Of a stretch of 64,000 bases of DNA, positions 1 through 9,671 are shown in pieces. The position numbers and the translations under genes are program-made. Below the pieces are notes generated by a model. It saw nothing but the letters and a program-made list of their open reading frames with translations, was not told the origin of the DNA and ran no database searches. The DNA comes from Endobacterium cereale (GTDB lineage Bacteria; Pseudomonadota; Alphaproteobacteria; Rhizobiales; Rhizobiaceae). The stretch is taken from NCBI RefSeq assembly GCF_009617585.1, contig NZ_WIXI01000051.1, positions 248,001-312,000 of the forward strand, written 5' to 3'. Each line of letters begins with the position of its first letter. Position 1 is the first letter of the stretch.

Positions 1-141
1 GTAGACCAGACCTACAGGATGATTGCACATTTCTCCGAAAGGCTTTTCTGCCCTCTGGCGCGCATGTAAGGCGCGCGGTAAAAAGCATCATCGAATTCGG
101 CGAAATCAGCGTATTTCGCATCCTTGACTGGAGATAACGCA

Positions 142-1047
142 ATGGATCATCTCGCAACGCTTGTCACAAAAATTGCACAACACACCGATTGCGATGGCGT
201 TCATCCGACAAAGATTCCGAACCTGTCGCTGATCCGCGTCTCCAACCCCACCGAACCGGTGCGCGGCGTTACGCAGCCTTCGCTCTGCATCGTCGTGCAG
301 GGCACCAAGCATGTGACGCTGGCCGATCACATCTACGAATATGGTGCCGGCTGCCATCTCGTCGCCTCGGTCGAACTGCCGGTCGTCAATCGCGTCGTCG
401 CGGCAAGCCCCGATAAACCCTATATGTCCCTGCTTCTAGCGCTCGACATGCCGGCCCTCGGCTCGATGCTGATGGAGATGCCGCGCACGACCGAAACAGG
501 CACCGCCCGTTGCGGTACAGGCCTTTGTGTCAGCGAAGCCTCACCCGGCCTTCTCGATGCCGCCCTGCGTCTGACCCAGCTTCTGGACACGCCGGAGGAC
601 ATCGATTTTCTGGCGCCTCTTGCCGAACGTGAGCTGCTGTACCGGCTGATGCGTGGCGAACAGGCTCACAAGGTGCGCCGCCTGCTGATGCCGGAAAGCC
701 GCCTGCAACAGGTCAACCGCGCCATCACCTGGATCCGCGACAATTATGACAAGCCGTTTTCCATTGATCGCGTCGCCAGCGAAGCGAGCATGAGCTCATC
801 CTCGCTGCACGAGCATTTTCGCGAAGTCACCGCCATGAGCCCGCTGCAATACCAGAAACAGCTTCGCCTGCAGGAAGCGCGCCGCATGATCCTGGCCGAA
901 GCACTGGACGCCGCCACCGCCGCCCACCGTGTGGGTTACGACAGCCCGTCGCAGTTCAGCCGCGAATACCGCCGCCTGTTCGGCGCCCCGCCGATCCGCG
1001 ATATTTCGCGGGTGCGGGGTGAGGATGCGAGTTTGGTGGGGGCGTGA
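142..1047 (+). CDS. AraC family transcriptional regulator
   Basis: This is a DNA-binding regulator of about 301 residues. The N-terminal half (roughly residues 20-170) matches the AraC_N cupin-like ligand domain, with the run PSLCIVVQGTKHVTL. The C-terminal 100 residues hold the two helix-turn-helix units of the AraC domain, including FSIDRVASEASMSSSSLHEHF and the second-helix signature VGYDSPSQFSREYRRLFG. ATG 142 is preferred over an in-frame TTG at 124 because GGAG lies 8 nt before it. Nothing in the window identifies its target; such regulators often control an adjacent oxidoreductase or transporter, which may lie left of the window. Confidence 0.9.
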   Translation: MDHLATLVTKIAQHTDCDGVHPTKIPNLSLIRVSNPTEPVRGVTQPSLCIVVQGTKHVTLADHIYEYGAGCHLVASVELPVVNRVVAASPDKPYMSLLLALDMPALGSMLMEMPRTTETGTARCGTGLCVSEASPGLLDAALRLTQLLDTPEDIDFLAPLAERELLYRLMRGEQAHKVRRLLMPESRLQQVNRAITWIRDNYDKPFSIDRVASEASMSSSSLHEHFREVTAMSPLQYQKQLRLQEARRMILAEALDAATAAHRVGYDSPSQFSREYRRLFGAPPIRDISRVRGEDASLVGA

Positions 1048-1123
1048 GGCTGACGGGCTGGGGACACGTCAGACCGATAGGTCGGTAGATCTGGACAACG
1101 ACGATCGCACCATTCTGCCGATA

Positions 1124-2257
1124 TCATTGTGCCTGGGAAACAAAACGCTCCTCCAGAATGTCGGCTATATTGTCGTATATGCTGATTGCCGGAAGCGCTG
1201 AAAAATAAGAGTGCTGGTCGTTCTTCTTGAACGGCCACCAGTAATCGACAATGTAAAGCATCCCCTCATGCCAGACGACCCGGACTAAGAGGTGGCCATA
1301 ATCATCATTGTCCCACGCCTTCACGGAATAGCGGAAAATGCCCGTCAACGCCCCGGTGGGACTGGGCTCATAAACCTTACCATAGGCTTTGGTAACCTCG
1401 CCAAAGGCTTGGTTTTGCCCCTGCAGAATTCGTGGCAGCAGGCTTGTACTCAACATCTCAAGGTCAGGCCGCCCGTTGTAGACAACGGACGAGAACCACA
1501 CAGCCCCCTGCAACCCGCCTGTGAAAAACCTGGCCTCCTTCCGACCATCAAAGGTGTTGATCGGAAGGTCCCATGGCTCGGGCATGCGGACATTGACAGC
1601 CTCCCCATCGATGATGAGCTTGGCATTTTTTACACCCTCCCAGTAGCTTGAACCACGGGCGGCACTGAAAACCATATTGTCGATGAATGTCATCGAATAA
1701 TCGCGCGCATAGTCCACGATCTCGTCCCGCGCGCCGTCACCGTCGGCCTTTGAAAGATCGTAAATGAAATGGATCGCAAGCGCCTTGTATCCCCTCGTCA
1801 AACAGTGACTGATAACGCCAGTCTTCGGACGCCCTGAAACCTCCTTGACGCCTTCAGTCAGCGATCCCGACGCATCTGCCGCCTCTCGTTTGGAGACAAC
1901 CGCAAAATCATCCTGCAAGAGGGCGCGACCGCAAAGGCGCCCGGCCGGTGCGGCATATTTCAAGTTGTAGCCAACGACCGTCGTTTCGATCGGCACCGCA
2001 TCGGTTTCCAAGGGCTTGATCTTCCCTATGTTCGTATATCGACCGATCTGTTTGGGCTCCGTCTCCTCATCTTCCGCCAGCGGCGCCGTCTCTACGACAG
2101 CGCTCTCCGGCACCAGCGTCTTGAAATCCAGATCGGGGTCGGAAAAATCGAACGCCTTTTCCACCCAGCCATCCTTGGCAGGCCGCCCGGGTGCGTCCCG
2201 CGCAGATGCATACCCTGCCATCGCCAGAACCAGCATCGAAACAAGCGCCACGCGCAT
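1124..2257 (-). CDS. secreted protein of unknown function
   Basis: I do not recognise this protein of about 377 residues. It opens with a classical signal peptide (MRVALVSMLVLAMAGYASA), so it is probably periplasmic or lipid-free exported. The mature part is acidic and has no motif I can name. ATG 2257 fits the signal peptide best; an in-frame GTG at 2272 would add five residues. It starts about 20 nt after the stop of the leucine-rich-repeat gene and is the last gene of a minus-strand unit beginning with an alpha-glucosidase. It may be co-expressed with that enzyme, but no functional link is visible. Confidence 0.7.
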   Translation of the reverse strand: MRVALVSMLVLAMAGYASARDAPGRPAKDGWVEKAFDFSDPDLDFKTLVPESAVVETAPLAEDEETEPKQIGRYTNIGKIKPLETDAVPIETTVVGYNLKYAAPAGRLCGRALLQDDFAVVSKREAADASGSLTEGVKEVSGRPKTGVISHCLTRGYKALAIHFIYDLSKADGDGARDEIVDYARDYSMTFIDNMVFSAARGSSYWEGVKNAKLIIDGEAVNVRMPEPWDLPINTFDGRKEARFFTGGLQGAVWFSSVVYNGRPDLEMLSTSLLPRILQGQNQAFGEVTKAYGKVYEPSPTGALTGIFRYSVKAWDNDDYGHLLVRVVWHEGMLYIVDYWWPFKKNDQHSYFSALPAISIYDNIADILEERFVSQAQ

Positions 2258-2277
2258 CACGTCCACCCCCACCGTCG

Positions 2278-3162
2278 TCAGTCCGATCCGTTATCCCGTG
2301 CCCAGGCCAGTGCCTCGGTCGTCATCGCCGGATTTTTCAGCTTGGCGATCCGCTTCAAATCCCTGTCCTTGAACGGATTGCCGCCAATGTGCAGCCCGAA
2401 CGGGCCGCCGCTCCCCGCCTTGTTTTCCAGCGGGGTCAGTTGGCCCAAAGCCTTGGGCAGCGTGGTCAATTCGCAATCTTTCAGCTTAAGCGACTGGATA
2501 TTGCTCAACTGACCAATCTCGGCAGGTAGAACCTTGATCGGATTGCCGTCGGCACAAAGCTGCATCAGATCCGGAAGATTGAAGACCGCCTGCGGGATGG
2601 AAACCTGCTCCGACCGCGAAAACGACAGTGACTTGAGTTTTGGAAAACGCGACAGGAAACCGTCGGAAAAATCCAGCCAATGCATGTCGTCGAAGATCAG
2701 CCCCCTGACATCGGGGTTGTCCCGTCGCGGCAGCGGCAATTCAACGAGCGGCGTACCCGAAAGCGACAAATGTTGAATTCCGGGCATTTCGAACAGTTCG
2801 GCGGGGACTGATCGCAACGGATTACGATCCAGATGAAGCCCTTCCAAGGTCAGCCGCTCGCAAAAGTCGGGCGGCAATGTCTCAAGCCGATTGTTCTGGA
2901 GGAACAGATAGCCCAGTCCCTCCATCTCGAAAAGTTTGGGCGGCAACTGTCGCAGCTTGAGGCTACCAAGCTCCAGCGTATCGTGGGAATGCCTCCCGAA
3001 CACGTAGGAGAGCTTTTCGTCATCGGTCCAGCCACCGGCTTCAGAAGGATCCGGCCGACCGGCATTGCGCCAGTCGATCCGGTCACTCGCGATTTGAAGA
3101 CCCTGCTCCGACGTCAAATCGTCAGGCAGGTCATCGGCCCAGGGTGCAATGCGGGCTGTCAT
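2278..3162 (-). CDS. leucine-rich repeat protein
   Basis: A 294-residue protein built mainly of leucine-rich repeats from about residue 65 to 255. Successive units share the pattern LxxLxLxxNxLxxLPxxF, for example LGYLFLQNNRLETLPPDF, IQHLSLSGTPLVELP and IQSLKLKDCELTTLPKAL. Such repeats form a curved solenoid for protein binding. There is no signal peptide, so a cytoplasmic role is expected. Its ATG is only 3 nt past the stop of the alpha-glucosidase gene, which implies translational coupling. Bacterial LRR proteins include secreted effectors, but nothing here (no secretion signal, no catalytic domain) supports that role. Confidence 0.85.
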   Translation of the reverse strand: MTARIAPWADDLPDDLTSEQGLQIASDRIDWRNAGRPDPSEAGGWTDDEKLSYVFGRHSHDTLELGSLKLRQLPPKLFEMEGLGYLFLQNNRLETLPPDFCERLTLEGLHLDRNPLRSVPAELFEMPGIQHLSLSGTPLVELPLPRRDNPDVRGLIFDDMHWLDFSDGFLSRFPKLKSLSFSRSEQVSIPQAVFNLPDLMQLCADGNPIKVLPAEIGQLSNIQSLKLKDCELTTLPKALGQLTPLENKAGSGGPFGLHIGGNPFKDRDLKRIAKLKNPAMTTEALAWARDNGSD

Positions 3163-3165
3163 TTT

Positions 3166-4815
3166 TCACACCCTTGCGCAGAAAACGTCGATGGCATCCA
3201 GCTTGACGATGCCGCTCTCGAGTTTCGACACAAATCCCGGCAGATTCACCGGCATCACATCGCCCAGTCGTTTCGGCAGCGTAAAATTCTGCGGCTCGCG
3301 GGTCAGGTTGAAGACGAACAGCAGCTTCTCTCCGCCCTTCTCTCGTACGAAGGCCAGCACGTCCTGATTGGTGTCGAGGAATGTCATGTCGCCATCGATC
3401 AGTGCCGCATGCGATTTGCGGAAGGCGATCGTCGCGCGGTAATGCGCCAGCACCGAATCTGCCAGTTTTTCCTGCGCGTCGACGGCCCGGGCGGCGTGTT
3501 CCTTCGGCACCGGCAACCATGTCCTGGCGCCCTCCGTAAATCCGCCATGCGGCTTGGCGCTTTCCCACACCATCGGGGTGCGGCATCCGTCACGGCCCTT
3601 GAAGGCTGGCCAGAAGCGGATACCGTATGGATCGCGCAGATCCTCGAATGAAAGCTCGGCCTCCGTCAGCCCAAGTTCCTCGCCCTGATAGAGGCAGATC
3701 GACCCACGCAGTGTCGCAATCAGCGTCGCCGAGATCTTGGCGACACGATCCTGCTCTTCCGGTGCCTCGATGAAACGGGTGACATGGCGGATGACGTCGT
3801 GGTTTGAAAACGCCCAGCACACCCAGCCGTTCACCACCGTATCCAGCACGGTCTGCATGACCTTGCGGATATAACCCGCATCGAAAGCCGGTCCCAGGAG
3901 GTCGAACGTGTAGCACATGTGCAGCTTGTCATTGCCGGTGGTGTAAAGCGCCAGCGTGTTCAGCGAGCGCGGCCCGTCGCCCACTTCGCCGACACTCGCC
4001 CGGCCCTCGTAGCTATCCAGCAGCGTGCGAAAACGTTTCAGGAAATCAATGTTTTCCGGCTGCGTCTTGTCATAGAGGTGGTTTTGCATCGAATAGGGAT
4101 TGGTGTCGGTTTCCATCCCCGCGCCGTCGGTGTCGTAGACCATCGGCGGATTGTTGCGCAGTTGTTTGTCGTGGAAATAATAGTTCACCGTGTCGAGGCG
4201 AAAACCGTCGACGCCGCGGTCGAGCCAGAATTTCACCGTGTCCAGCATGGCATCCTGCACATCCGGATTGTGAAAGTTCAGGTCTGGCTGCGAGATCAGA
4301 AAGTTGTGCATGTAATATTGCTTGCGCACGCCATCCCATTCCCATCCCGGCCCGCCAAAAATCGACAGCCAGTTGGTCGGCGCCGTGCCGTCCGGCTTCG
4401 GATCGGCCCAGACGAACCAGTCGGCCTTGGCATTGGTGCGGCTGGAGCGGCTTTCTATGAACCACGGATGCTGGTCGGATGTGTGCGAAATCACCTGGTC
4501 GATGATCACCTTCAAACCGAGACGATGCGCCTCCGTCATCATCTCGTCGAAATCGGCCAGCGTGCCGAACATCGGATCGACATTGCAATAATCGGAAACG
4601 TCATAGCCCATGTCGGCCATTGGCGACGTGAAGAACGGCGACAGCCAGATGGCATCGACACCGAGCGAGGCAATATGCCCCAGCCTCGCGGTAATGCCCT
4701 TGATGTCGCCGAGCCCGTCACCCGTCGTGTCCTGGAAGGAGCGCGGATAGACCTGATAGATCACGGCTCCACGCCACCAATCGGATCGGATGTCTGCCTG
4801 CGAAATCATAAGCAT
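3166..4815 (-). CDS. alpha-glucosidase, GH13 family
   Basis: A glycoside hydrolase of about 549 residues that hydrolyses alpha-1,4 or alpha-1,6 glucosidic bonds in short oligosaccharides. The start MISQADIRSDWWRGAVIYQVYPRSF is the usual opening of oligo-1,6-glucosidase/alpha-glucosidase enzymes. GH13 catalytic residues are all present: the nucleophile Asp in GFRLDTVN, the acid/base Glu in VGEVGDG and the transition-state Asp in FSNHDV. The reading frame extends upstream to 5049, but ATG 4815 has GAGAGG in front of it and gives the family length. No signal peptide, so it is cytoplasmic. It is divergent from the peptide-transporter operon and heads an operon with the LRR protein and a secreted protein. 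Confidence 0.93.
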   Translation of the reverse strand: MLMISQADIRSDWWRGAVIYQVYPRSFQDTTGDGLGDIKGITARLGHIASLGVDAIWLSPFFTSPMADMGYDVSDYCNVDPMFGTLADFDEMMTEAHRLGLKVIIDQVISHTSDQHPWFIESRSSRTNAKADWFVWADPKPDGTAPTNWLSIFGGPGWEWDGVRKQYYMHNFLISQPDLNFHNPDVQDAMLDTVKFWLDRGVDGFRLDTVNYYFHDKQLRNNPPMVYDTDGAGMETDTNPYSMQNHLYDKTQPENIDFLKRFRTLLDSYEGRASVGEVGDGPRSLNTLALYTTGNDKLHMCYTFDLLGPAFDAGYIRKVMQTVLDTVVNGWVCWAFSNHDVIRHVTRFIEAPEEQDRVAKISATLIATLRGSICLYQGEELGLTEAELSFEDLRDPYGIRFWPAFKGRDGCRTPMVWESAKPHGGFTEGARTWLPVPKEHAARAVDAQEKLADSVLAHYRATIAFRKSHAALIDGDMTFLDTNQDVLAFVREKGGEKLLFVFNLTREPQNFTLPKRLGDVMPVNLPGFVSKLESGIVKLDAIDVFCARV

Positions 4816-5093
4816 ATACCTCTCTTGGAGTTCGGTTACTGCCAAACTAAGGCCCCTCCGCCAAAAGGCAACCGAGAGTGGCCGGAGCCGCCGTAACAGA
4901 GTTTTGAACGGCAATTTGATCGCGATAAGTGCAATCTCGATGACACGCCCATAGTTGGCGACACACAAACCCCAAGATTTAGGGGGGTTACAATGTCGCA
5001 ATCCCAGCACTATCGTGCCGCCTTTCCGCCAGTCGGAAAACGGGAACATGAATGAAAAAGAGGCTTCGAAGCCTTAGAAAGATGGGGTTTTCC

Positions 5094-6674
5094 ATGTATC
5101 ACTTCAGCAAGAAGTTTTTGGCGACGGCAATGTTTGGCGCATTGCTGGCCTGTTCGGCCCATGCGGCGACGATCAACATTCACAATGGCGGCGACCCGCA
5201 GTCGCTCGATCCACAGAAATTGTCTGGTGACTGGGAAAACCGCATCGCCGGCGACATCTTTGAAGGTCTGGTGACGGAAGATGCCAAGGTCAAGCCGATC
5301 CCCGGCCAAGCCGAAAGCTGGACGGTTTCCGACGATGGCCGGGTCTATACGTTCAAGCTGCGTGACGGCATCAAGTGGTCCGATGGCCAGCCGGTCACCG
5401 CCGGTGACTTCGTCTTCGCTTTCCAGCGCCTGATGGATCCGAAGGCAGCTGCCGATTACGCCTATCTGCAGTACACGATCAAGAATGCTGAAAAGATCAA
5501 CAAGGGCGAAATCGCCGATGCCAACCAGCTCGGCGTCAAGGCAATCGACGACAAGACGCTCGAAATCACGCTCGAAAACCCCACCCCCTATTTTCTCGAC
5601 TCGCTGACCCATTACACGGCCTATCCGCTGCCGAAACATCTGGTCGAGGCCAAGGGCGCCGATTGGGTCAAGATCGGCACGATCGTCACCAACGGCCCGT
5701 ATAAGCCGGTCGAATGGGTTCCGGGCAGCCATGTCACCACTGCCAAGAACGACCAGTATTACGGCACGGCTGACCTGAAGATCGACGGCGCAAAATTCTT
5801 CGTGCTGGAAGACCAGGAAGCTGCCCTGAAGCGCTATCGCGCCGGCGAATTTGACATTCTCACCGACTTCCCGACCGACCAGTATGCCTGGATGCAGAAG
5901 AACCTGCCGGGCCAGGCGCATGTCGCGCCGTTCTCGGGCCTCTATTATTACGTTATCAACTCGCAGACCGAACCGACCAAGGACAAGCGCGTCCGTCAGG
6001 CTCTGTCCATGGCGATCAACCGCGAGGTCATCGGTCCGCAGATTCTTGGCACCGGCGAACTTCCGGCCTATTCGTGGGTGCCGCCGGGCACGGCCAATTA
6101 TGATGAGCCGGCCTACGTCTCGTGGAAGGACGAGCCCTACAAGCAGAAAGTCGAGGAAGCCAAGAAGCTGCTCACCGAAGCCGGTTTCGGCCCGGATAAG
6201 CCGCTGACCTTGCAGCTCAAGTACAACACTAACGACAACCACAAGCGCATCGCCGTCGCGATCGCTGCCATGTGGAAGCCGCTGGGGGTCAATGTCGAAC
6301 TCGTCAATGCGGAAACCAAGGTCCATTACGACCAGTTGCAGCGCGGCGACGTGCAGGTTGGCCGCGCCGGCTGGCTGGCCGATTACAACGATCCGGATAA
6401 CTTCCTCAACCTGCTCGTGACCGGCGTTCCGATGAACTATGGTCGCTGGTCCAATGCCGAATACGATAAGCTTATCAAGGACGGCAACCTGGAAAAGGAC
6501 ATGAAAAAGCGCGCCGAGATGTTCAAGCAGGCCGAAAAGATCGCGCTTGATGACAGCGCCGCGCTGCCGATCTACTACTATGTGTCAAAGAACGTGGTGT
6601 CGCCGAAGATCTCGGGCTTCGAAGACAACGTGAAGGACATTCACCGCACGCGCTGGCTCTCGATCAAAGAATAA
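5094..6674 (+). CDS. peptide ABC transporter substrate-binding protein (OppA/DppA family)
   Basis: Periplasmic solute-binding protein of about 526 residues, SBP_bac_5 family, which captures oligopeptides for the importer encoded downstream. The signal peptide MYHFSKKFLATAMFGALLACSAHA is followed by the mature start ATINIHNGGDPQSLDPQ, typical of OppA/MppA-like proteins. Family motifs such as DGIKWSDGQPVTAGDFVFAFQR and WLADYNDPDNFL are present. In-frame ATGs at 5052, 5082 and 5094 are all possible; 5094 gives the neatest signal peptide and follows GGGG by 6 nt. It is the first gene of the five-gene importer operon. The specific peptide cannot be read from sequence. Confidence 0.92.
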   Translation: MYHFSKKFLATAMFGALLACSAHAATINIHNGGDPQSLDPQKLSGDWENRIAGDIFEGLVTEDAKVKPIPGQAESWTVSDDGRVYTFKLRDGIKWSDGQPVTAGDFVFAFQRLMDPKAAADYAYLQYTIKNAEKINKGEIADANQLGVKAIDDKTLEITLENPTPYFLDSLTHYTAYPLPKHLVEAKGADWVKIGTIVTNGPYKPVEWVPGSHVTTAKNDQYYGTADLKIDGAKFFVLEDQEAALKRYRAGEFDILTDFPTDQYAWMQKNLPGQAHVAPFSGLYYYVINSQTEPTKDKRVRQALSMAINREVIGPQILGTGELPAYSWVPPGTANYDEPAYVSWKDEPYKQKVEEAKKLLTEAGFGPDKPLTLQLKYNTNDNHKRIAVAIAAMWKPLGVNVELVNAETKVHYDQLQRGDVQVGRAGWLADYNDPDNFLNLLVTGVPMNYGRWSNAEYDKLIKDGNLEKDMKKRAEMFKQAEKIALDDSAALPIYYYVSKNVVSPKISGFEDNVKDIHRTRWLSIKE

Positions 6675-6703
6675 CAGGGAGTCAAGGCTCTTCCGCCTTG
6701 CGG

Positions 6704-6732
6704 CGTCGTGTGCGTTGATCGCGCACGACGCT
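6704..6732 (+). terminator. intra-operon stem-loop after the binding-protein gene
   Basis: A 12-bp stem with one G-U pair and a 5-nt loop (TTGAT) sits between the binding-protein gene and the first permease, with no following T-run. Such hairpins in ABC operons usually protect the upstream message or reduce readthrough, so that the binding protein is made in excess. The role here is inferred. Confidence 0.5.
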
Positions 6733-6824
6733 GTCGCACTTGAAGTGTGGCACATGACACCTGTTCGAACCTTCGCGGTTGACCGGTCGATGCGCACGGT
6801 AAAAAGACCCGATCCGTATCAATC

Positions 6825-7748
6825 ATGCTCAGTTACGCCTTCCGTCGATTGCTGTCGACGATCCCGGTTTTGTGGATCGCCGTGACAGCCTGTTTCTTTG
6901 TTCTTCGTCTCGCGCCCGGTGGGCCATTCGATGGTGAACGCTCGCTGCCGCCGGCGATCCTGCAAAACCTCGCGGCCCACTACAATCTCGATAAGCCGCT
7001 GATCCAGCAGTATCTCTATTATGTCGGCGACCTCTTACGCGGCGACCTTGGCCCCTCCTTCTCCAGCGAGGATTTCAACGTCGCCCAGCAGATCATGATC
7101 GGTCTGCCCTATACATTCACGCTCGGCATGACCGCCTTTGCGCTCGCCATCATCATCGGCGTCGCTGTCGGCTGTCTTGGGGCGCTCTATCAGAACAAGA
7201 TGCCGGACTATGTGCTCGGCGCGATGATCCTGGTGGGCGTCGTGTTCCCGAACTTCCTGATTGCTCCCATCCTCCAGCTCGTGTTCGGCATCCAACTGGC
7301 ATGGTTGCCTGTCGGCGGCTGGGGCGATGGCTCGCTGAAATACCTCGTCCTGCCGGTCGTGGTGATGGCGCTGCCGCATGCGGGGCGCATCTCACGCATC
7401 ACCCGCGGTTCGATGATTGAGGTGATGAACCAGAATTTCATCCGCACCGCCAAGGCCAAGGGTATTGGCCCACGGCTGACTGTGATGCGCCATGCGCTGA
7501 AACCCGCCATGATGCCGGTCGTCTCCTATCTCGGCCCGGCGGCAAGTTACCTTCTCACCGGCTCGCTGGTTGTCGAAAGCATTTTTGGGCTTCCCGGCAT
7601 CGGCCGTTATTTCATCAACGCCGCACTGAACCGCGATTACGGCATGGTTCTGGGCACGGTCATCTTCTACATGGTGCTGATCGTCTTCCTGAACCTCATC
7701 GTCGATATCGCCTATGCCTGGCTTGACCCGAAAGTGAGAAACAGATGA
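6825..7748 (+). CDS. peptide ABC transporter permease, OppB/DppB type
   Basis: A 307-residue inner-membrane permease with about six transmembrane segments. The N-terminus MLSYAFRRLLSTIPVLWIAV and the phrase PGGPFDGER are typical of OppB. The EAA loop that contacts the ATPases is seen as RTAKAKGIGPRLTVMRHALK near residues 200-225. The stop overlaps the start of the next permease by 4 nt (ATGA), which shows translational coupling. Together with the OppC-like protein it forms the translocation channel. Confidence 0.95.
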   Translation: MLSYAFRRLLSTIPVLWIAVTACFFVLRLAPGGPFDGERSLPPAILQNLAAHYNLDKPLIQQYLYYVGDLLRGDLGPSFSSEDFNVAQQIMIGLPYTFTLGMTAFALAIIIGVAVGCLGALYQNKMPDYVLGAMILVGVVFPNFLIAPILQLVFGIQLAWLPVGGWGDGSLKYLVLPVVVMALPHAGRISRITRGSMIEVMNQNFIRTAKAKGIGPRLTVMRHALKPAMMPVVSYLGPAASYLLTGSLVVESIFGLPGIGRYFINAALNRDYGMVLGTVIFYMVLIVFLNLIVDIAYAWLDPKVRNR

Positions 7749-8662
7749 TCCTCAATCCCGCAAAAAGAGAGCTGCTCGCAGCCGAACTGCTGGAAGCGGA
7801 AGGTCTTTCCCCGGAAGGTCGTTCGCTGACAAAAGACGCCATGCGCAGGCTCTGTCGCAACAAGGCGGCGGTCGTGTCGATCGTTGTCCTTGCCCTGCTC
7901 ATCCTCGCCGCCGTGGTCGGCCCCTATTTCATTCCCCACAATTACGAGGACCCGGACTGGGCTGCCTTCCGCGCCCCACCGTCCTGGGAAGACGGCCACT
8001 ACTTTGGCACCGACCCGAACGGCCGCGACCTCTTGGCCCGCGTGCTTTACGGCACCCGCGTGTCGCTCGCAGTCGCCTTCGTCGCTACCCTCGTCTCGGT
8101 GGTGATCGGCGTGCTTTACGGTGCGATCTCCGGTTATTTCGGTGGCCGGCTGGATTCGATCATGATGCGCTTCGTCGATATCATGTACGCGCTTCCCTAC
8201 ATCCTCTTCGTCATCCTGCTGATGGTGATTTTCGGCCGTAACGTCTACCTGCTGTTTGCAGCGATCGGCGCTCTGGAATGGCTGACCATGGCCCGTATCG
8301 TGCGCGGCCAGACGCTGTCGCTCAAGCACCGCGAATTCGTGGAAGCCGCCCGTGCTTCCGGCCAGAAGCCGCTGAAAATCATCACAAAACACATCATCCC
8401 GAATCTTGTCGGGCCGGTGGTCATCTTCGCCGCCCTCACCGTGCCGGAAATCATCGCGACGGAAAGCTTCTTGTCCTATCTCGGTTTCGGCGTTCAGGAA
8501 CCGCTGACCTCGCTCGGCACCCTGATCGCGGAAGGCACCGACGCCATGGAAAGCATGCCTTGGCTGCTCGCCTTCCCGGCCGTCTTCCTTGTCTCGCTGC
8601 TGCTCAGCCTGCTGTTTATCGGCGATGGCCTGCGCGACGCGTTCGACCCGAAGGATCGCTGA
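7745..8662 (+). CDS. peptide ABC transporter permease, OppC/DppC type
   Basis: A 305-residue inner-membrane permease, the second half of the channel. It begins with a cytoplasmic region and a first membrane helix (VVSIVVLALLILAAVVGPYF), then the OppC signature HYFGTDPNGRDLLARVLYGT. The EAA loop is EAARASGQKPLKIITKHIIPN near residues 200-220. It overlaps the OppB-type gene by 4 nt and is followed after 1 nt by the OppD-type ATPase gene. Confidence 0.95.
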   Translation: MILNPAKRELLAAELLEAEGLSPEGRSLTKDAMRRLCRNKAAVVSIVVLALLILAAVVGPYFIPHNYEDPDWAAFRAPPSWEDGHYFGTDPNGRDLLARVLYGTRVSLAVAFVATLVSVVIGVLYGAISGYFGGRLDSIMMRFVDIMYALPYILFVILLMVIFGRNVYLLFAAIGALEWLTMARIVRGQTLSLKHREFVEAARASGQKPLKIITKHIIPNLVGPVVIFAALTVPEIIATESFLSYLGFGVQEPLTSLGTLIAEGTDAMESMPWLLAFPAVFLVSLLLSLLFIGDGLRDAFDPKDR

Positions 8663-8663
8663 C

Positions 8664-9671
8664 ATGACAGATCAGACACAAAAGCAAGTCCTTCTCGAGT
8701 TGAAGGACTATTCCATCACCTTCAAGACGCCGGATGGCGACGTGAAGGCCGTATCCAACATGAACCTTACCGTTCGTCGCGGTGAGCGTATCGCCATCGT
8801 TGGCGAAAGCGGCTCCGGCAAAAGCCAAACGTTTCTCGGTATCATGGGCCTGCTCGCCAAGAACGGCCAGACCTCCGGTCAGGCGCTTCTTGAAGGCCGC
8901 GACGTGCTGTCGCTCAAACCGCGCGAGCTCGACAAGGTGCGCGGCAAGGACATGGCGATGGTCTTCCAGGACCCGATGACCGCCTTGAATCCATCTCTGA
9001 AGATTTCCCGGCAACTGACGGAACAGCTTGAGATTCATCGAGGCTTTACCGCTAGGGCGGCCTCGGTCGAGGCGCTCGACATGTTGAAGCGCGTCGGCAT
9101 CCCTGACCCGGACCGCCGTTTCAATCTCTACCCGCACGAACTGTCGGGCGGCATGCGCCAGCGCATCGTCATCGCCATGGCGTTGCTCACCAAACCAAAA
9201 CTGCTGATCGCCGACGAACCGACCACCGCGCTCGACGTCACCATCCAGGCGCAGATTCTTGATCTTTTCAACGATCTCACCGCCGAGATGAACACGGCAC
9301 TGTTGATGATCACCCACGATCTCGGCGTCGTTGCCGGCCTCGCCGACCGTGTTGCCGTCATGTATGCTGGCCGCATCGTCGAGGAGGCCCCGGTCGACGA
9401 ACTGTTCGAAAAGCCGGCGCATCCCTATACGGCAGCACTGCATGCGGCGATCCCGCGGCCCGATCAGGATGTCGACGACCTCGTCGTCATTCCCGGCCGT
9501 CCGCCGAACCTGCAGCACCTGCCGAAAGGCTGCAATTTCTCGCCGCGCTGTCCCAAGGTCGAGGACGATTGCATCGATCGTCCGCCGCAGCTCGAAACAT
9601 TGGCGCCGCAACATTGCGCCGCCTGTTTCCACCCCTTCCCGCGTCGTGAGGAGCTGTTGACCCATGCTTGA
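8664..9671 (+). CDS. peptide ABC transporter ATP-binding protein, OppD type
   Basis: An ABC ATPase of about 335 residues that powers import. Walker A is GESGSGKS, the ABC signature LSGGMRQR, Walker B LLIADEPT, and the switch His is in MITHDLG. The C-terminal oligopeptide-transporter extension contains the conserved cysteines in GCNFSPRCP. ATG 8664 lies directly after the permease stop; the open frame runs further upstream into the permease gene but has no reason to be used. It pairs with the OppF-type subunit encoded next. Confidence 0.95.
   Translation: MTDQTQKQVLLELKDYSITFKTPDGDVKAVSNMNLTVRRGERIAIVGESGSGKSQTFLGIMGLLAKNGQTSGQALLEGRDVLSLKPRELDKVRGKDMAMVFQDPMTALNPSLKISRQLTEQLEIHRGFTARAASVEALDMLKRVGIPDPDRRFNLYPHELSGGMRQRIVIAMALLTKPKLLIADEPTTALDVTIQAQILDLFNDLTAEMNTALLMITHDLGVVAGLADRVAVMYAGRIVEEAPVDELFEKPAHPYTAALHAAIPRPDQDVDDLVVIPGRPPNLQHLPKGCNFSPRCPKVEDDCIDRPPQLETLAPQHCAACFHPFPRREELLTHA

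Noticed and set aside
4816..5049. N-terminal extension of the alpha-glucosidase frame
   Set aside because: The product start with the family motif and ribosome-binding site is at 4815; the extension would overlap the promoter region.
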